Part shown: in pieces, positions 1 through 6,063 of the stretch
Layout of the letters: every line of letters starts with the position of its first letter
Numbering within the stretch: the first letter of the stretch is position 1
DNA from: CAZVIK01 sp964627045
GTDB lineage: Bacteria; Acidobacteriota; Terriglobia; Bryobacterales; Bryobacteraceae
Length of the DNA: 8,182 nt
Direction of reading: 5' to 3'
NCBI GenBank assembly: GCA_964627045.1
Contig: CAZVIK010000181.1
Location: 1-8,182, forward strand
Notes under the pieces: generated by a model
Seen by the model: the letters and a program-made list of their open reading frames with translations, nothing else
Told to the model about the DNA's origin: nothing
Database searches by the model: none
Made by a program: the position numbers and the translations under genes

Positions 1-1145
1 AGCCGTTGGTGAAGAACTGCGTCAATTCCTGGCGCACCTTCGCCGTGGGTGACGATGTCAAAATCGCATGCGACGACACCGATGTGAAGGACGAGGCCGT
101 CGAGGCCGCCGACCGGCTCGGGCTCATGGACTTCGTAAAGGACATGGTGCTCCAGCTTCTCGTCAAGGGCGACGCCGTCGGCTTCAAACGGTACGTTAAA
201 GAGGGGAAGGACATCGAGGAACTGGTTTGCGTCAACCCCGTCTCGGTGAAGGTCAAGTACGAGCAGGGGCAACTCGCGGAGGTGAAGCAGTACCCGGAGG
301 ACAACCCAGGCGCGGGCGAAGGCATCGCGCTTCCCGTCGAGCAGGTCCTGCACCTCAAATGGGACGCGCCCTCGTTCTCGCCCCGCGGCAATTTCATCGT
401 GCTGCCCGCGTTCCAGTCCATCGAACTGCTCCGGGATTACCGGCGCGCCGAACAGGCCATCGCCAAGAGATGGGCGACGCCGTTCCGGCTGCTCAAGGTG
501 GGCGGCGCCTTCGGGCAGAAGATGGTGATGCCCGACCAACGGATGCTCGAAGGCGTCCGGGACATGGTCAACAAGATGGACCTGCGCAGCGGACTGGTCG
601 TCCCGTTTTACGTGACCGTCGAGACCCACGGCACGGACGGCCAAGTGCTCAACGTCGAGGACAAGGTAAAGGAAGTCAAAGAGGACATCATCGTTGCGCT
701 CGGCCTGTCCCGGTCGCTCGTGACGGGCGACGGCCCGAACTTCGCTACGGCGTCCGTCAGTATGCAGAAGATGATGGTCATGATCCGGGAGATCAAGCAG
801 GCCGCCCGGGCCATCCTCGCATGGGTCTTCGACGACTGGCAGGAACTCAAAGGCTACGGAGACAAGACGCTCCAGTTCCTGTTCAACGACCTCGATCCGA
901 GCGACGCCGTGGATATCAAACGGCTCCTCGTCGAGTTGTACGACCGGAAACTCATCAGCCGGTCGAGCATGCAGCTCAAAATGGACCTCGACCCGGACAT
1001 CGAGGCCGCGAACCGCGAGACGGAGAAGAAGGTCAGCCCGATTGCGGATTTCGGATTGTGGATTTCGGATTGGGGACGCTGGGGGAATTCCGCAATCCGC
1101 AATCCGCAATCGTCAATCAAAGTGGCCTGCCGGTTCCGCGCATGA
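1..1145 (+). CDS. Phage portal protein, 5'-partial
   Basis: This is the C-terminal 380 residues of a portal protein, the dodecameric ring at the capsid vertex through which DNA is packaged and ejected. The frame (first full codon at base 3) is open to the left edge, and the visible start PLVKNCVNSWRTFAVGDDV already lies inside the fold, so the true start is upstream; the TTG at 6 should not be taken as a start. Portal-like signs are the VLHLKWDAPSFSPRGNF segment, the long helix with SIELLRDYRRAEQAIAKRWA, and the GLSRSLVTGDGPNFATAS segment, which resembles the conserved portal 'G-PPSLL-G---Y-TA' region. The last ~35 residues (after ANRETEKK) are encoded by an inserted inverted repeat and are low-complexity peptide (DFGLWISDWG, SAIRNPQSSI), not portal sequence. 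The TGA stop overlaps the next gene's ATG (ATGA). Portal identity is family-level inference; the exact portal family is not certain. Confidence 0.8.
   Translation, partial: PLVKNCVNSWRTFAVGDDVKIACDDTDVKDEAVEAADRLGLMDFVKDMVLQLLVKGDAVGFKRYVKEGKDIEELVCVNPVSVKVKYEQGQLAEVKQYPEDNPGAGEGIALPVEQVLHLKWDAPSFSPRGNFIVLPAFQSIELLRDYRRAEQAIAKRWATPFRLLKVGGAFGQKMVMPDQRMLEGVRDMVNKMDLRSGLVVPFYVTVETHGTDGQVLNVEDKVKEVKEDIIVALGLSRSLVTGDGPNFATASVSMQKMMVMIREIKQAARAILAWVFDDWQELKGYGDKTLQFLFNDLDPSDAVDIKRLLVELYDRKLISRSSMQLKMDLDPDIEAANRETEKKVSPIADFGLWISDWGRWGNSAIRNPQSSIKVACRFRA
1040..1118. repeat. Inverted heptanucleotide repeat at the portal/head-protein seam
   Basis: The left arm is about 4.7 tandem copies of a 7-base unit of form GATTNCG or GATTGTG (1040-1072). 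The right arm has three perfect CGCAATC units (1091-1111) followed by GTCAATC (1112-1118). GATTGCGGATTTCGGATTG at 1040-1058 pairs with 1093-1111 with one mismatch in 19, so the element can form a strong hairpin around a GC-rich centre. Its period of seven cycles through the reading frames, yet no stop arises in the portal frame or in the frame of the downstream head protein. Repeats of this heptamer type, translated as IRNPQSAI-like peptides, recur in many environmental bacterial genomes (recalled, not searched). It is probably a mobile or REP-like intergenic element that landed at the end of the portal gene. Confidence 0.85.
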
Positions 1146-2770
1146 TTGCCGCTGCCGCGCCGCGCCTGTCTCAGGCGGAACGCATTCGCCGGGCTGCGGA
1201 GAAATCCGTCCGTGCGCGGAACCTGTATGCGGACCAGACCGCCAGCGCGCTTACCCAGTCGCTCAAGTCCGCACAGGAGGAAGTCGCCAAGGCCATCCTC
1301 CGGTACAAGTCGCTCGGTTCCCTTCCGAACAACAAGCTCGCGGCGCTCAAGGGATTGGACAAACTCAACGGGGAACTTGGGGACATCCTCTTCGCCGTCA
1401 AGAAAGAGCACACCCTCGCGTTCCGCAAATCCACCAAGGCGGCGTTCCGGCAGGGCGTGTACGACGGTATCGGCGAGTTCGCCACGGCGCAGATGCCCTT
1501 CTACCGCGACTTCAGTCCCACCGGGATAGACAAACTCACAACGCGCGTCTTCACCCTCGTGGATACCGACGCGCTGGACTTCATGGTCAACTATAACGTC
1601 ATCCTCGCCGGAGACGTCCACCGCGAACTGGCCGACGGTATCAAGCGCACGATCATGAGCGGCATCGCCACGGGGCAGGGCGCCGACGACATCGTCCGCG
1701 ATCTCGGCCAGGTCATCGTGGACAAGGACTCCTTCCGCCAAGCCGGGACGCGTGTGTTCAGCAAGGCGCAGTACCGCATGGAGATGATCGCCCGGACCGA
1801 GGTGTTGCGCGCGCACAACCAAGGACGGCTCAAGTTCCACCAGCGGGTCGGCGTGCAGAAGCTCGAATGGCTCGCGATGGAAGACGAGCGCATGTGCCCG
1901 GTTTGCGGCGGTCTGAATGGCAAGGTCTTCCTCACGGACAAGTTTCCGCAGCAACCGGCGCATCCCCATTGCCGGTGTACCCACGTCGTCGCGTGGCCCA
2001 TGGATATCTGCGGTCTCACGCCCATGGCCAAGGCGGACGGCGAACCTGCCGCGTGCATTCTGCCGCCGCAGACGCTGGAAAAGCTTGCGGATGCCAAAGC
2101 GGAAGAGAACGCCAAACTCAAGTCCGCATTCGAGAGCGGCGCCATCGGCGACCTCAACGGATTGACCGTCAAACAACTTCAGACGCTCGCCAAACAGAAC
2201 GGCATCGCTATCGCGCGCACCAAGGCGGACTTCATCAAGTTGCTCGATGCCGCGGAGCCGGGCATTCCCCACGGCGACCTCGGCGGCGAGGCGCTCAAGG
2301 CCAAACTCGCCCAATACAAGATTGGCGCGCTGCGCAGCAAGGAGGACCTCGTCGCGCTGCTGGCACAGAAGCAGGCCGCTCTCAAACAGGCCCAGCAGGT
2401 TGCGGTGCAGGTGGCGCAACTTCCGCCGTCCGGCGGATTGCACGATCTAACGGTCAAGGACCTCCAGGAGATGGCCAAGTCCAAGGGCATCTCCCTCAAC
2501 ATGACCAAGCAGGACGTCATCGAACTGCTGGACCAGATGGAGCCCGGCGTCGATCACGGCGGCCTGGCCGGGGAATCGCTCATCGCGGCGAAGCAGAAAC
2601 TCGGCGTCGGCGTGCTCAAGAACAAACAGCAACTGATCCACGCCCTGGAAAAGGCGGCTGGCCAGGAGCTGGCGGAGAAGGCCAAGCAGGAAGCCGCCAC
2701 GGCCGCGCCTACCACGGGCACCGGCCTTTGCCCATCGCGAAGCTGCCGAGATGGACAGCACCTCATTTGA
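1142..2770 (+). CDS. Phage minor head protein (Mu F / SPP1 gp7-like) with C-terminal SAP/HeH-like repeats
   Basis: A 542-residue protein of the phage head-morphogenesis family (SPP1 gp7 / Mu gpF), which associates with the portal during procapsid assembly and DNA ejection. Residues ~155-285 hold the family core: a helical segment with MIARTEVLRAHNQGRL, then WLAMEDERMCPVCGGLNGKVF, then HPHCRC. The C252, C255, H274, H276, C277 and C279 pattern looks metal-binding. Residues 338-411 and 433-505 are a tandem repeat at a 95-residue offset. Each copy has a SAP/HeH/Rho-N-like unit (LTVKQLQTLAKQNGI; LTVKDLQEMAKSKGI) and a second similar helical unit ending LVALLAQ or LIHALEK. The start is the ATG overlapping the portal stop; no good Shine-Dalgarno is seen, so translational coupling is likely. 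Codons upstream of 1142 in this frame are open but are portal shadow plus repeat. The last 14 residues (GLCPSRSCRDGQHLI region) look unlike the rest and may be out of frame. Confidence 0.85.
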   Translation: MIAAAAPRLSQAERIRRAAEKSVRARNLYADQTASALTQSLKSAQEEVAKAILRYKSLGSLPNNKLAALKGLDKLNGELGDILFAVKKEHTLAFRKSTKAAFRQGVYDGIGEFATAQMPFYRDFSPTGIDKLTTRVFTLVDTDALDFMVNYNVILAGDVHRELADGIKRTIMSGIATGQGADDIVRDLGQVIVDKDSFRQAGTRVFSKAQYRMEMIARTEVLRAHNQGRLKFHQRVGVQKLEWLAMEDERMCPVCGGLNGKVFLTDKFPQQPAHPHCRCTHVVAWPMDICGLTPMAKADGEPAACILPPQTLEKLADAKAEENAKLKSAFESGAIGDLNGLTVKQLQTLAKQNGIAIARTKADFIKLLDAAEPGIPHGDLGGEALKAKLAQYKIGALRSKEDLVALLAQKQAALKQAQQVAVQVAQLPPSGGLHDLTVKDLQEMAKSKGISLNMTKQDVIELLDQMEPGVDHGGLAGESLIAAKQKLGVGVLKNKQQLIHALEKAAGQELAEKAKQEAATAAPTTGTGLCPSRSCRDGQHLI

Positions 2771-2834
2771 CTGGGAGAACAGACCGGAGAGATGCTCTGA
2801 GACTACCAAGCATGAGGGCAGCTGGGTATTGTAG
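2700..2834 (+). other. Probable breakpoint or frameshift at the 3' end of the phage segment
   Basis: The head protein changes from Ala/Lys/Gln-rich helical sequence to a short Cys/Ser/Arg-rich tail just before its stop at 2768-2770. A different plus frame (codons from 2721) reads PAFAHREAAEMDST and stays open to a TAG at 2832-2834, so a single-base shift near 2705-2722 would give a more protein-like ending. At about 2760-2770 base composition drops and the convergent minus-strand gene ends with an 8-base overlap. I infer either that the phage gene was cut by a recombination breakpoint here, or that it carries a frameshift near its end. No terminator-like hairpin with a T-run is visible between the convergent genes. 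Confidence 0.45.
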
Positions 2835-3626
2835 GACCCAACCAACAATCATTCCTACGATAAACCCCGCTTCCCCATTGGTGAGCGCACCCACCACAGC
2901 GGAGACTATGAACAGAGTCCATCGCACGACAAGAAAATAACGGGGTAACATTGAGAATAGTTCATCATCGGCGAGCTTTCGGATGTAGCTATTCTCAGGC
3001 TCGTTATTGACGACCCTCTTGTAGTATGACTTCGCTTCTTTCGGTCTGCGCCTTTGCAGCTTCCTCGCAATTAGCAACAGGAACAAATTGTTCTGACCAA
3101 TCATGTATCCATTCTCACCCTCTCTCAGAGCAACATCCGGGTCACCATTTAAGACCACAGACCAGAGATACACACTCTCTCTATCTGGTGCAAGTCTCTT
3201 GGCCTGCTCCAGACTCTCCTTTACCCTGACCGCATCGTTGTTGTACGCAATGGCAAGAAGCACATAGGCCTCCCAACCATTGGGATAATCGCTCGCGAGT
3301 CTTTCAAGCGAAGACACCTGACATTCAGTGCCCACTGGTGAATTGAAGAAGCTGAGACATTCGAGAAGATTGTACATATACTGATTCGTAATATTCTGAT
3401 GATGTGCAGAAAGCCACCTCCGGAATGCATCTCCACTCTCGGTGGCCTGATTCCGATCCTCGGATGTAAACACGCTCTTAAGAAGCAGCTTGGAGTCCGC
3501 CCTGTCCTGGAACCAATTGGCAAGTTCTTTCAAGGGATGACCAGGCGACGCGAGACGGTAAATCCGGTTCCAATCATTGCCATTGATCGCCGCCACTAAT
3601 GAGTCTTCAATATTGTCCTGATCCAT
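2763..3626 (-). CDS. TPR-like protein with two C-terminal membrane helices
   Basis: A 287-residue protein that I do not recognise as a named family. Residues ~1-215 are soluble and helical, and ~115-212 has TPR character: WEAYVLLAIAYNNDAVRVKE, then LEQAKRLAPDRESVYLW, then LLLIARKLQRRRPKEAKSYY followed by KRVVNNEPENSYIRKLADDE. Two hydrophobic segments follow, about 228-249 (YFLVVRWTLFIVSAVVGALT) and 254-275 (FIVGMIVGWVLQYPAALMLG), with a short basic tail. There is no signal peptide, so the soluble part probably faces the cytoplasm and both ends lie on the same side of the membrane. The ATG has only a modest upstream signal (GGGAG about 13 bases away, GAAG nearer). It is the last gene of the leftward cluster, 99 bases after the 25-residue gene, and it converges on the phage head gene. 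Likely role: a membrane-anchored scaffold; no enzymatic motif is seen. Confidence 0.8.
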   Translation of the reverse strand: MDQDNIEDSLVAAINGNDWNRIYRLASPGHPLKELANWFQDRADSKLLLKSVFTSEDRNQATESGDAFRRWLSAHHQNITNQYMYNLLECLSFFNSPVGTECQVSSLERLASDYPNGWEAYVLLAIAYNNDAVRVKESLEQAKRLAPDRESVYLWSVVLNGDPDVALREGENGYMIGQNNLFLLLIARKLQRRRPKEAKSYYKRVVNNEPENSYIRKLADDELFSMLPRYFLVVRWTLFIVSAVVGALTNGEAGFIVGMIVGWVLQYPAALMLGSLRASLRSVLPVK

Positions 3627-3725
3627 TTTTCTTCACGCTCCCCAGGTGTGCTAAGTAAGCGACGTCAATTCGCCGCGCTACGGCCGGCTTCATTGCTCCA
3701 ACATCGGTCAGCGATGGATACTCGT

Positions 3726-3803
3726 TCACTTCCACAAGGTCGGTCTCCCCAGAAAGAGAATGCAGAGGACAGTCAAGACGACGGCAGCCAAGATCATCTT
3801 CAT
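3726..3803 (-). CDS. 25-residue single-helix hydrophobic peptide
   Basis: This tiny gene reads MKMILAAVVLTVLCILFLG followed by RPTLWK and a TGA. One membrane helix spans about residues 3-19, with a Lys at each end. It is supported by a strong GAGGAG at 3812-3817, eight bases before the ATG, and by its position 20 bases after the stop of the previous small membrane gene in the same direction. Its size and composition fit either a small membrane-complex subunit or a type-I-toxin-like hydrophobic peptide. Nothing here shows an antisense RNA, so the operon position makes the first more likely. No family assignment is possible. Confidence 0.6.
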   Translation of the reverse strand: MKMILAAVVLTVLCILFLGRPTLWK

Positions 3804-3811
3804 ATTAGAGT

Positions 3812-3817
3812 CTCCTC
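3812..3817 (-). promoter_or_regulatory. Shine-Dalgarno for the 25-residue peptide gene
   Basis: GAGGAG on the minus strand sits eight bases upstream of an ATG and just after the TAG of the upstream small gene. This spacing is near ideal and is the main reason for calling the 25-codon gene real. Confidence 0.65.
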
Positions 3818-3823
3818 AATTGC

Positions 3824-3994
3824 CTATTGCCGATTCGACGACGAACGACCGAATAGCGTGGAAAGGACCGCAAACACACCAAGACCGGCAAAGATCCCAA
3901 TCAGCGGATCACCCGAACCCATTAGCCCTGCAATCGGGCCACCAACGACGAATATCGCTAAGAAAGAAGCAAGTAGTATCGTGCCTCTCGACAT
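3824..3994 (-). CDS. 56-residue two-helix membrane protein
   Basis: A small protein beginning MSRGTILLASFLAIFVVGG and ending LFGRSSSNRQ. Hydrophobic stretches at about residues 5-25 and 31-49 are separated by a short GSGDP turn, giving a helical hairpin with a polar, basic C-terminal tail. Glycines within both helices (VVGGPIAG, GIFAGLG) suggest tight helix packing or oligomerisation. GGGGA lies 10 bases upstream of the ATG. It starts 21 bases after the ankyrin lipoprotein gene and ends 20 bases before the 25-residue gene, all in one direction, which supports co-transcription. A plus-strand reading frame covers the same bases but gives a Pro/Ser-rich, structureless product and was not preferred. 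No homologous family recognised. Confidence 0.72.
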   Translation of the reverse strand: MSRGTILLASFLAIFVVGGPIAGLMGSGDPLIGIFAGLGVFAVLSTLFGRSSSNRQ

Positions 3995-4015
3995 GCTACG
4001 CCCATCCCCAGTGAA

Positions 4016-4657
4016 TCACTTCTTCGAAGCCTTGTCCCTCAGCAATTGAATCACTTCCTGATTGCCTCCTGCTTCTGCTACTTCCATCATGGTCTTGACA
4101 AACTGCGGCCTCCAGTCTGGACCGATTGTCAATTTCTTGTTTAGGTCTGCACCGGAAGCAATCAACAGGGCCACAAGCTCTTTGTTCCCCTTGAAGGCTG
4201 CAAAATGCAGTGCTGTTGCTCCAAAGGCGCCTCTGATTCGGCTTGCTATCGTTGGCGATAGGAGACTCTCCCCTTTAATCGGTTTGACCGCTTGGTCCAG
4301 CGCGCCTGTATAAGCTTTACTGAACACATCCACCGGGCTGACTGGGATTTCGGCATCCACCGCAGCTCCATGCTCAAGCAATAGGCGCACGACGGGAATA
4401 TGGCCATTCCAGGCTGCTCGGTGGAGAGCCGTGCCTGATTTGTCCGTCCACGTGGTGTCTGCACCTTCCGCCAAAGCCTTCTTGACCTGCTCCGGGTTTC
4501 CCTGCTCCGCCCCGGCAAGGAGTTGTTCCCTCGCGGCGCGAACCGCCTTATCTTCGCAGCCGCAAAGGGCAGATGCGGATATGAAAAGAATGGGAAGGAA
4601 ACTCAAGCGTCCTAATCCTCGTAGAATGGTGATTGGATGATGTCGTAATGCTCTGAT
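4016..4657 (-). CDS. Ankyrin-repeat lipoprotein with apparent ATC start
   Basis: A 213-residue secreted lipoprotein if started at the ATC at 4655-4657. The N-terminus (I)RALRHHPITILRGLGRLSF has basic residues, then a hydrophobic core LPILFISASA and a lipobox LCGC, so Cys34 is the likely lipidated residue. Ankyrin-type repeats follow: ~45-72 (weak), ~74-106 (TALHRAAWNGHIPVVRLLLE), ~144-176 (TALHFAAFKGNKELVALLIA) and ~184-210 (degenerate). A 37-residue insertion lies between the second and third. A perfect AGGAGG lies seven bases before ATC. In-frame ATG codons exist only further upstream, overlapping the previous gene's end and giving an N-terminus unlike a signal peptide (MRDTTMQTELSSTPCSRR). 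A TTG at 4604-4606 would leave too short a signal peptide. The mature protein is probably an envelope-located protein-binding module. Gene and fold are secure; the start is not. Confidence 0.82.
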   Translation of the reverse strand: MRALRHHPITILRGLGRLSFLPILFISASALCGCEDKAVRAAREQLLAGAEQGNPEQVKKALAEGADTTWTDKSGTALHRAAWNGHIPVVRLLLEHGAAVDAEIPVSPVDVFSKAYTGALDQAVKPIKGESLLSPTIASRIRGAFGATALHFAAFKGNKELVALLIASGADLNKKLTIGPDWRPQFVKTMMEVAEAGGNQEVIQLLRDKASKK

Positions 4658-4664
4658 GGGATCG

Positions 4665-4670
4665 CCTCCT
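4665..4670 (-). promoter_or_regulatory. Consensus Shine-Dalgarno that decides the ankyrin gene start
   Basis: AGGAGG on the minus strand follows directly after the TAA of the upstream gene (4671-4673). The codon at proper spacing (seven bases) is ATC, not ATG, GTG or TTG. It is the strongest ribosome binding site in the operon. Confidence 0.7.
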
Positions 4671-5972
4671 TTACTTGAAGACCATCGTCTTGAACAAGGG
4701 GTCGAAGAAAGTTCTGTCTGCATTGTCGTATCTCTCAATGGTGGTCGAACACGTGAACGAGAATGCTCTTCCGTTGTGCAGGAAAGTGAGTTGACGAAGC
4801 TTCTTCTCCGGTTTCTGCGTCAGAATGTGCACATGTTCAATGGCGCGCTTGTCGCCCTGTTTGCCGATCTTGATATCGTTCACCGAGACTCTCTTGTAAC
4901 CTTTCAATGGCATGTTCTCGTTGGCCAGAAGCATGCTTTTCATGCCGTCCAATTCCTCCTCGGAGGCGTTTTCGAGAACCTTCACGTTTACTCGCTCCAA
5001 TTCAAAAGAGGAATTGACCAGCCACAATGGCGTCTCAGGGGAAATCCTTGAGGCCATCGAGCCCGGGTTCTCCGCAGTGCATGCAACAACATCCGCGGGT
5101 ATTTCGAAGGCAAATCCAAACTTGTCGTCGTTGTACTGCTTGGTTTTGCTTGACGCTGCGGAAGTCGGTTGCCCTGCCTCAACCGACGGAGAAGATTCCT
5201 TTTTGGCCCCAGCGGAGTTCTCAGCGACGCCACTGTCGAGTTGACGCAATTCCTTACTATCTGGGCAAAGCGCGATACCCTCCTGCAGGAATCTGCGCGC
5301 CTCTTGCATATTGCCCATCTCCTTGTAGAGATTAAACAACCTGACGTATTTGGACGCGATCGCAGCGGTCTTCTCCTGCTCGGAGAACTGTCTCTTCGGA
5401 TCGAGGATAACGAACATATTGAGGAACTGCTCGAATACGGGACGGAGTGTTTCGAACTCGGCGATCGTTGGGGCCCTCAAAGCGATGGAGTACCAGAGAG
5501 AGCCATCCACAAACTGTACAACCTCCTCCGGTCCGGCTCCAGGACCAGTTCCGGCGATGTGCATCACCATCGTGATCGCATCACGGCCTCCTCTTGCGCC
5601 CTTGTCAATGGCGAAGGTGCTGCCGGATGGCATCCTTTGTGGGAGGGTAACTTCGACCTTATCTTTGCATTCAGCGTAAAGGTCCTCAAGTGTACTCATT
5701 CCTGATGGCAGAGGGCCGGAAATGACGCGGATGCCCACGTCCTCCTTGTTTCCTTCCCGAAAATCAACTTTGCTCCGGATAGTCTCCGACGGATAGCTGT
5801 GTTCCGTCCAACCCGATGGTGGAAAGGCAACAAAATAGCCGTTCTTGTCCTCATATTTGTTCGGAGGCGCGGCACCCCCTTCCGCCTCTGCCTGAACAGG
5901 CAGCATGAATATACAGGCGACTGCAGCACACAACCATATGCACGTGACGTGATTGCTTCTGTTCTTGTACAT
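4671..5972 (-). CDS. Secreted protein with two PsbP/DcrB-like domains and a TPR hairpin
   Basis: A 433-residue protein starting at MYKNRSNHV. The 53 upstream in-frame residues are Arg-rich and implausible, while this ATG has GAGGAG nine bases before it and begins a clear Sec signal peptide (hydrophobic ~11-25, cleavage after about AEA at residue 31). Residues ~39-192 form a PsbP/DUF1795/DcrB-like domain: YEDKNGYFVAFPPSGW, a long strand-rich body, and a closing helix-strand ending PVFEQFLNMFVILDP. Residues ~203-240 form a TPR hairpin (YVRLFNLYKEMGNMQEARRF, then QEGIALCPDSKEL). A Ser/Ala/Lys-rich linker spans ~246-278. Residues ~280-433 repeat the first architecture: YNDDKFGFAFEIPADV at the start and FFDPLFKTMVF at the end. 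The fold assignment is by pattern, not alignment. It likely acts in the periplasm or outside the cell. It lies 13 bases before the ankyrin gene and 91 bases after the four-helix protein gene. Confidence 0.8.
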   Translation of the reverse strand: MYKNRSNHVTCIWLCAAVACIFMLPVQAEAEGGAAPPNKYEDKNGYFVAFPPSGWTEHSYPSETIRSKVDFREGNKEDVGIRVISGPLPSGMSTLEDLYAECKDKVEVTLPQRMPSGSTFAIDKGARGGRDAITMVMHIAGTGPGAGPEEVVQFVDGSLWYSIALRAPTIAEFETLRPVFEQFLNMFVILDPKRQFSEQEKTAAIASKYVRLFNLYKEMGNMQEARRFLQEGIALCPDSKELRQLDSGVAENSAGAKKESSPSVEAGQPTSAASSKTKQYNDDKFGFAFEIPADVVACTAENPGSMASRISPETPLWLVNSSFELERVNVKVLENASEEELDGMKSMLLANENMPLKGYKRVSVNDIKIGKQGDKRAIEHVHILTQKPEKKLRQLTFLHNGRAFSFTCSTTIERYDNADRTFFDPLFKTMVFK

Positions 5973-6025
5973 GTTCCTTCGCTCCTCTTCTCCCGATCGA
6001 ATCTCGGACCCCAGCCCGCGTACCA

Positions 6026-6045
6026 TACGTACTCTTACGTACTCT
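6026..6045 (-). repeat. Two tandem copies of a 10-base unit in a leader region
   Basis: TACGTACTCT occurs twice back to back on the plus strand (6026-6035, 6036-6045), in the 91-base gap between two minus-strand genes. It lies about 54 bases upstream of the secreted protein's start. It may be a simple slippage repeat or a paired binding site; nothing distinguishes these. Confidence 0.6.
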
Positions 6046-6063
6046 TGCACGTCCGCTCTCTTC

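Noticed and set aside
227..1141. Upstream extension of the head-protein frame
   Set aside because: This part overlaps the portal in another frame and reads as Arg/Pro-rich shadow sequence plus the heptamer repeat; the ATG at 1142 starts the recognisable protein.
854..2443. Long minus-strand open frame opposite the portal and head genes (529 codons)
   Set aside because: It is a shadow of GC-rich plus-strand genes: Arg/Leu/Gly-rich product, no domain, and it covers two genes that carry recognisable motifs.
1867..2940. Plus-strand 357-codon frame
   Set aside because: Out-of-frame shadow of the head protein running on into the opposite-strand TPR gene; Arg/Gly-rich with no motif.
3607..3693. 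Minus-strand 28-codon frame beginning MKPAVARRIDVAYLAHLG
   Set aside because: Its GGAG lies only two bases before the ATG, it overlaps the start of the TPR gene, and the product has no feature; the 99-base gap is better read as leader.
3648..4049. Plus-strand 133-codon frame in the small-gene region
   Set aside because: Pro/Ser-rich product without structure, no good ribosome binding site; the minus strand here encodes two well-formed small membrane proteins.
5169..5705. Plus-strand 178-codon frame
   Set aside because: Shadow of the secreted PsbP-like protein, which has a signal peptide, a domain repeat and a proper start.
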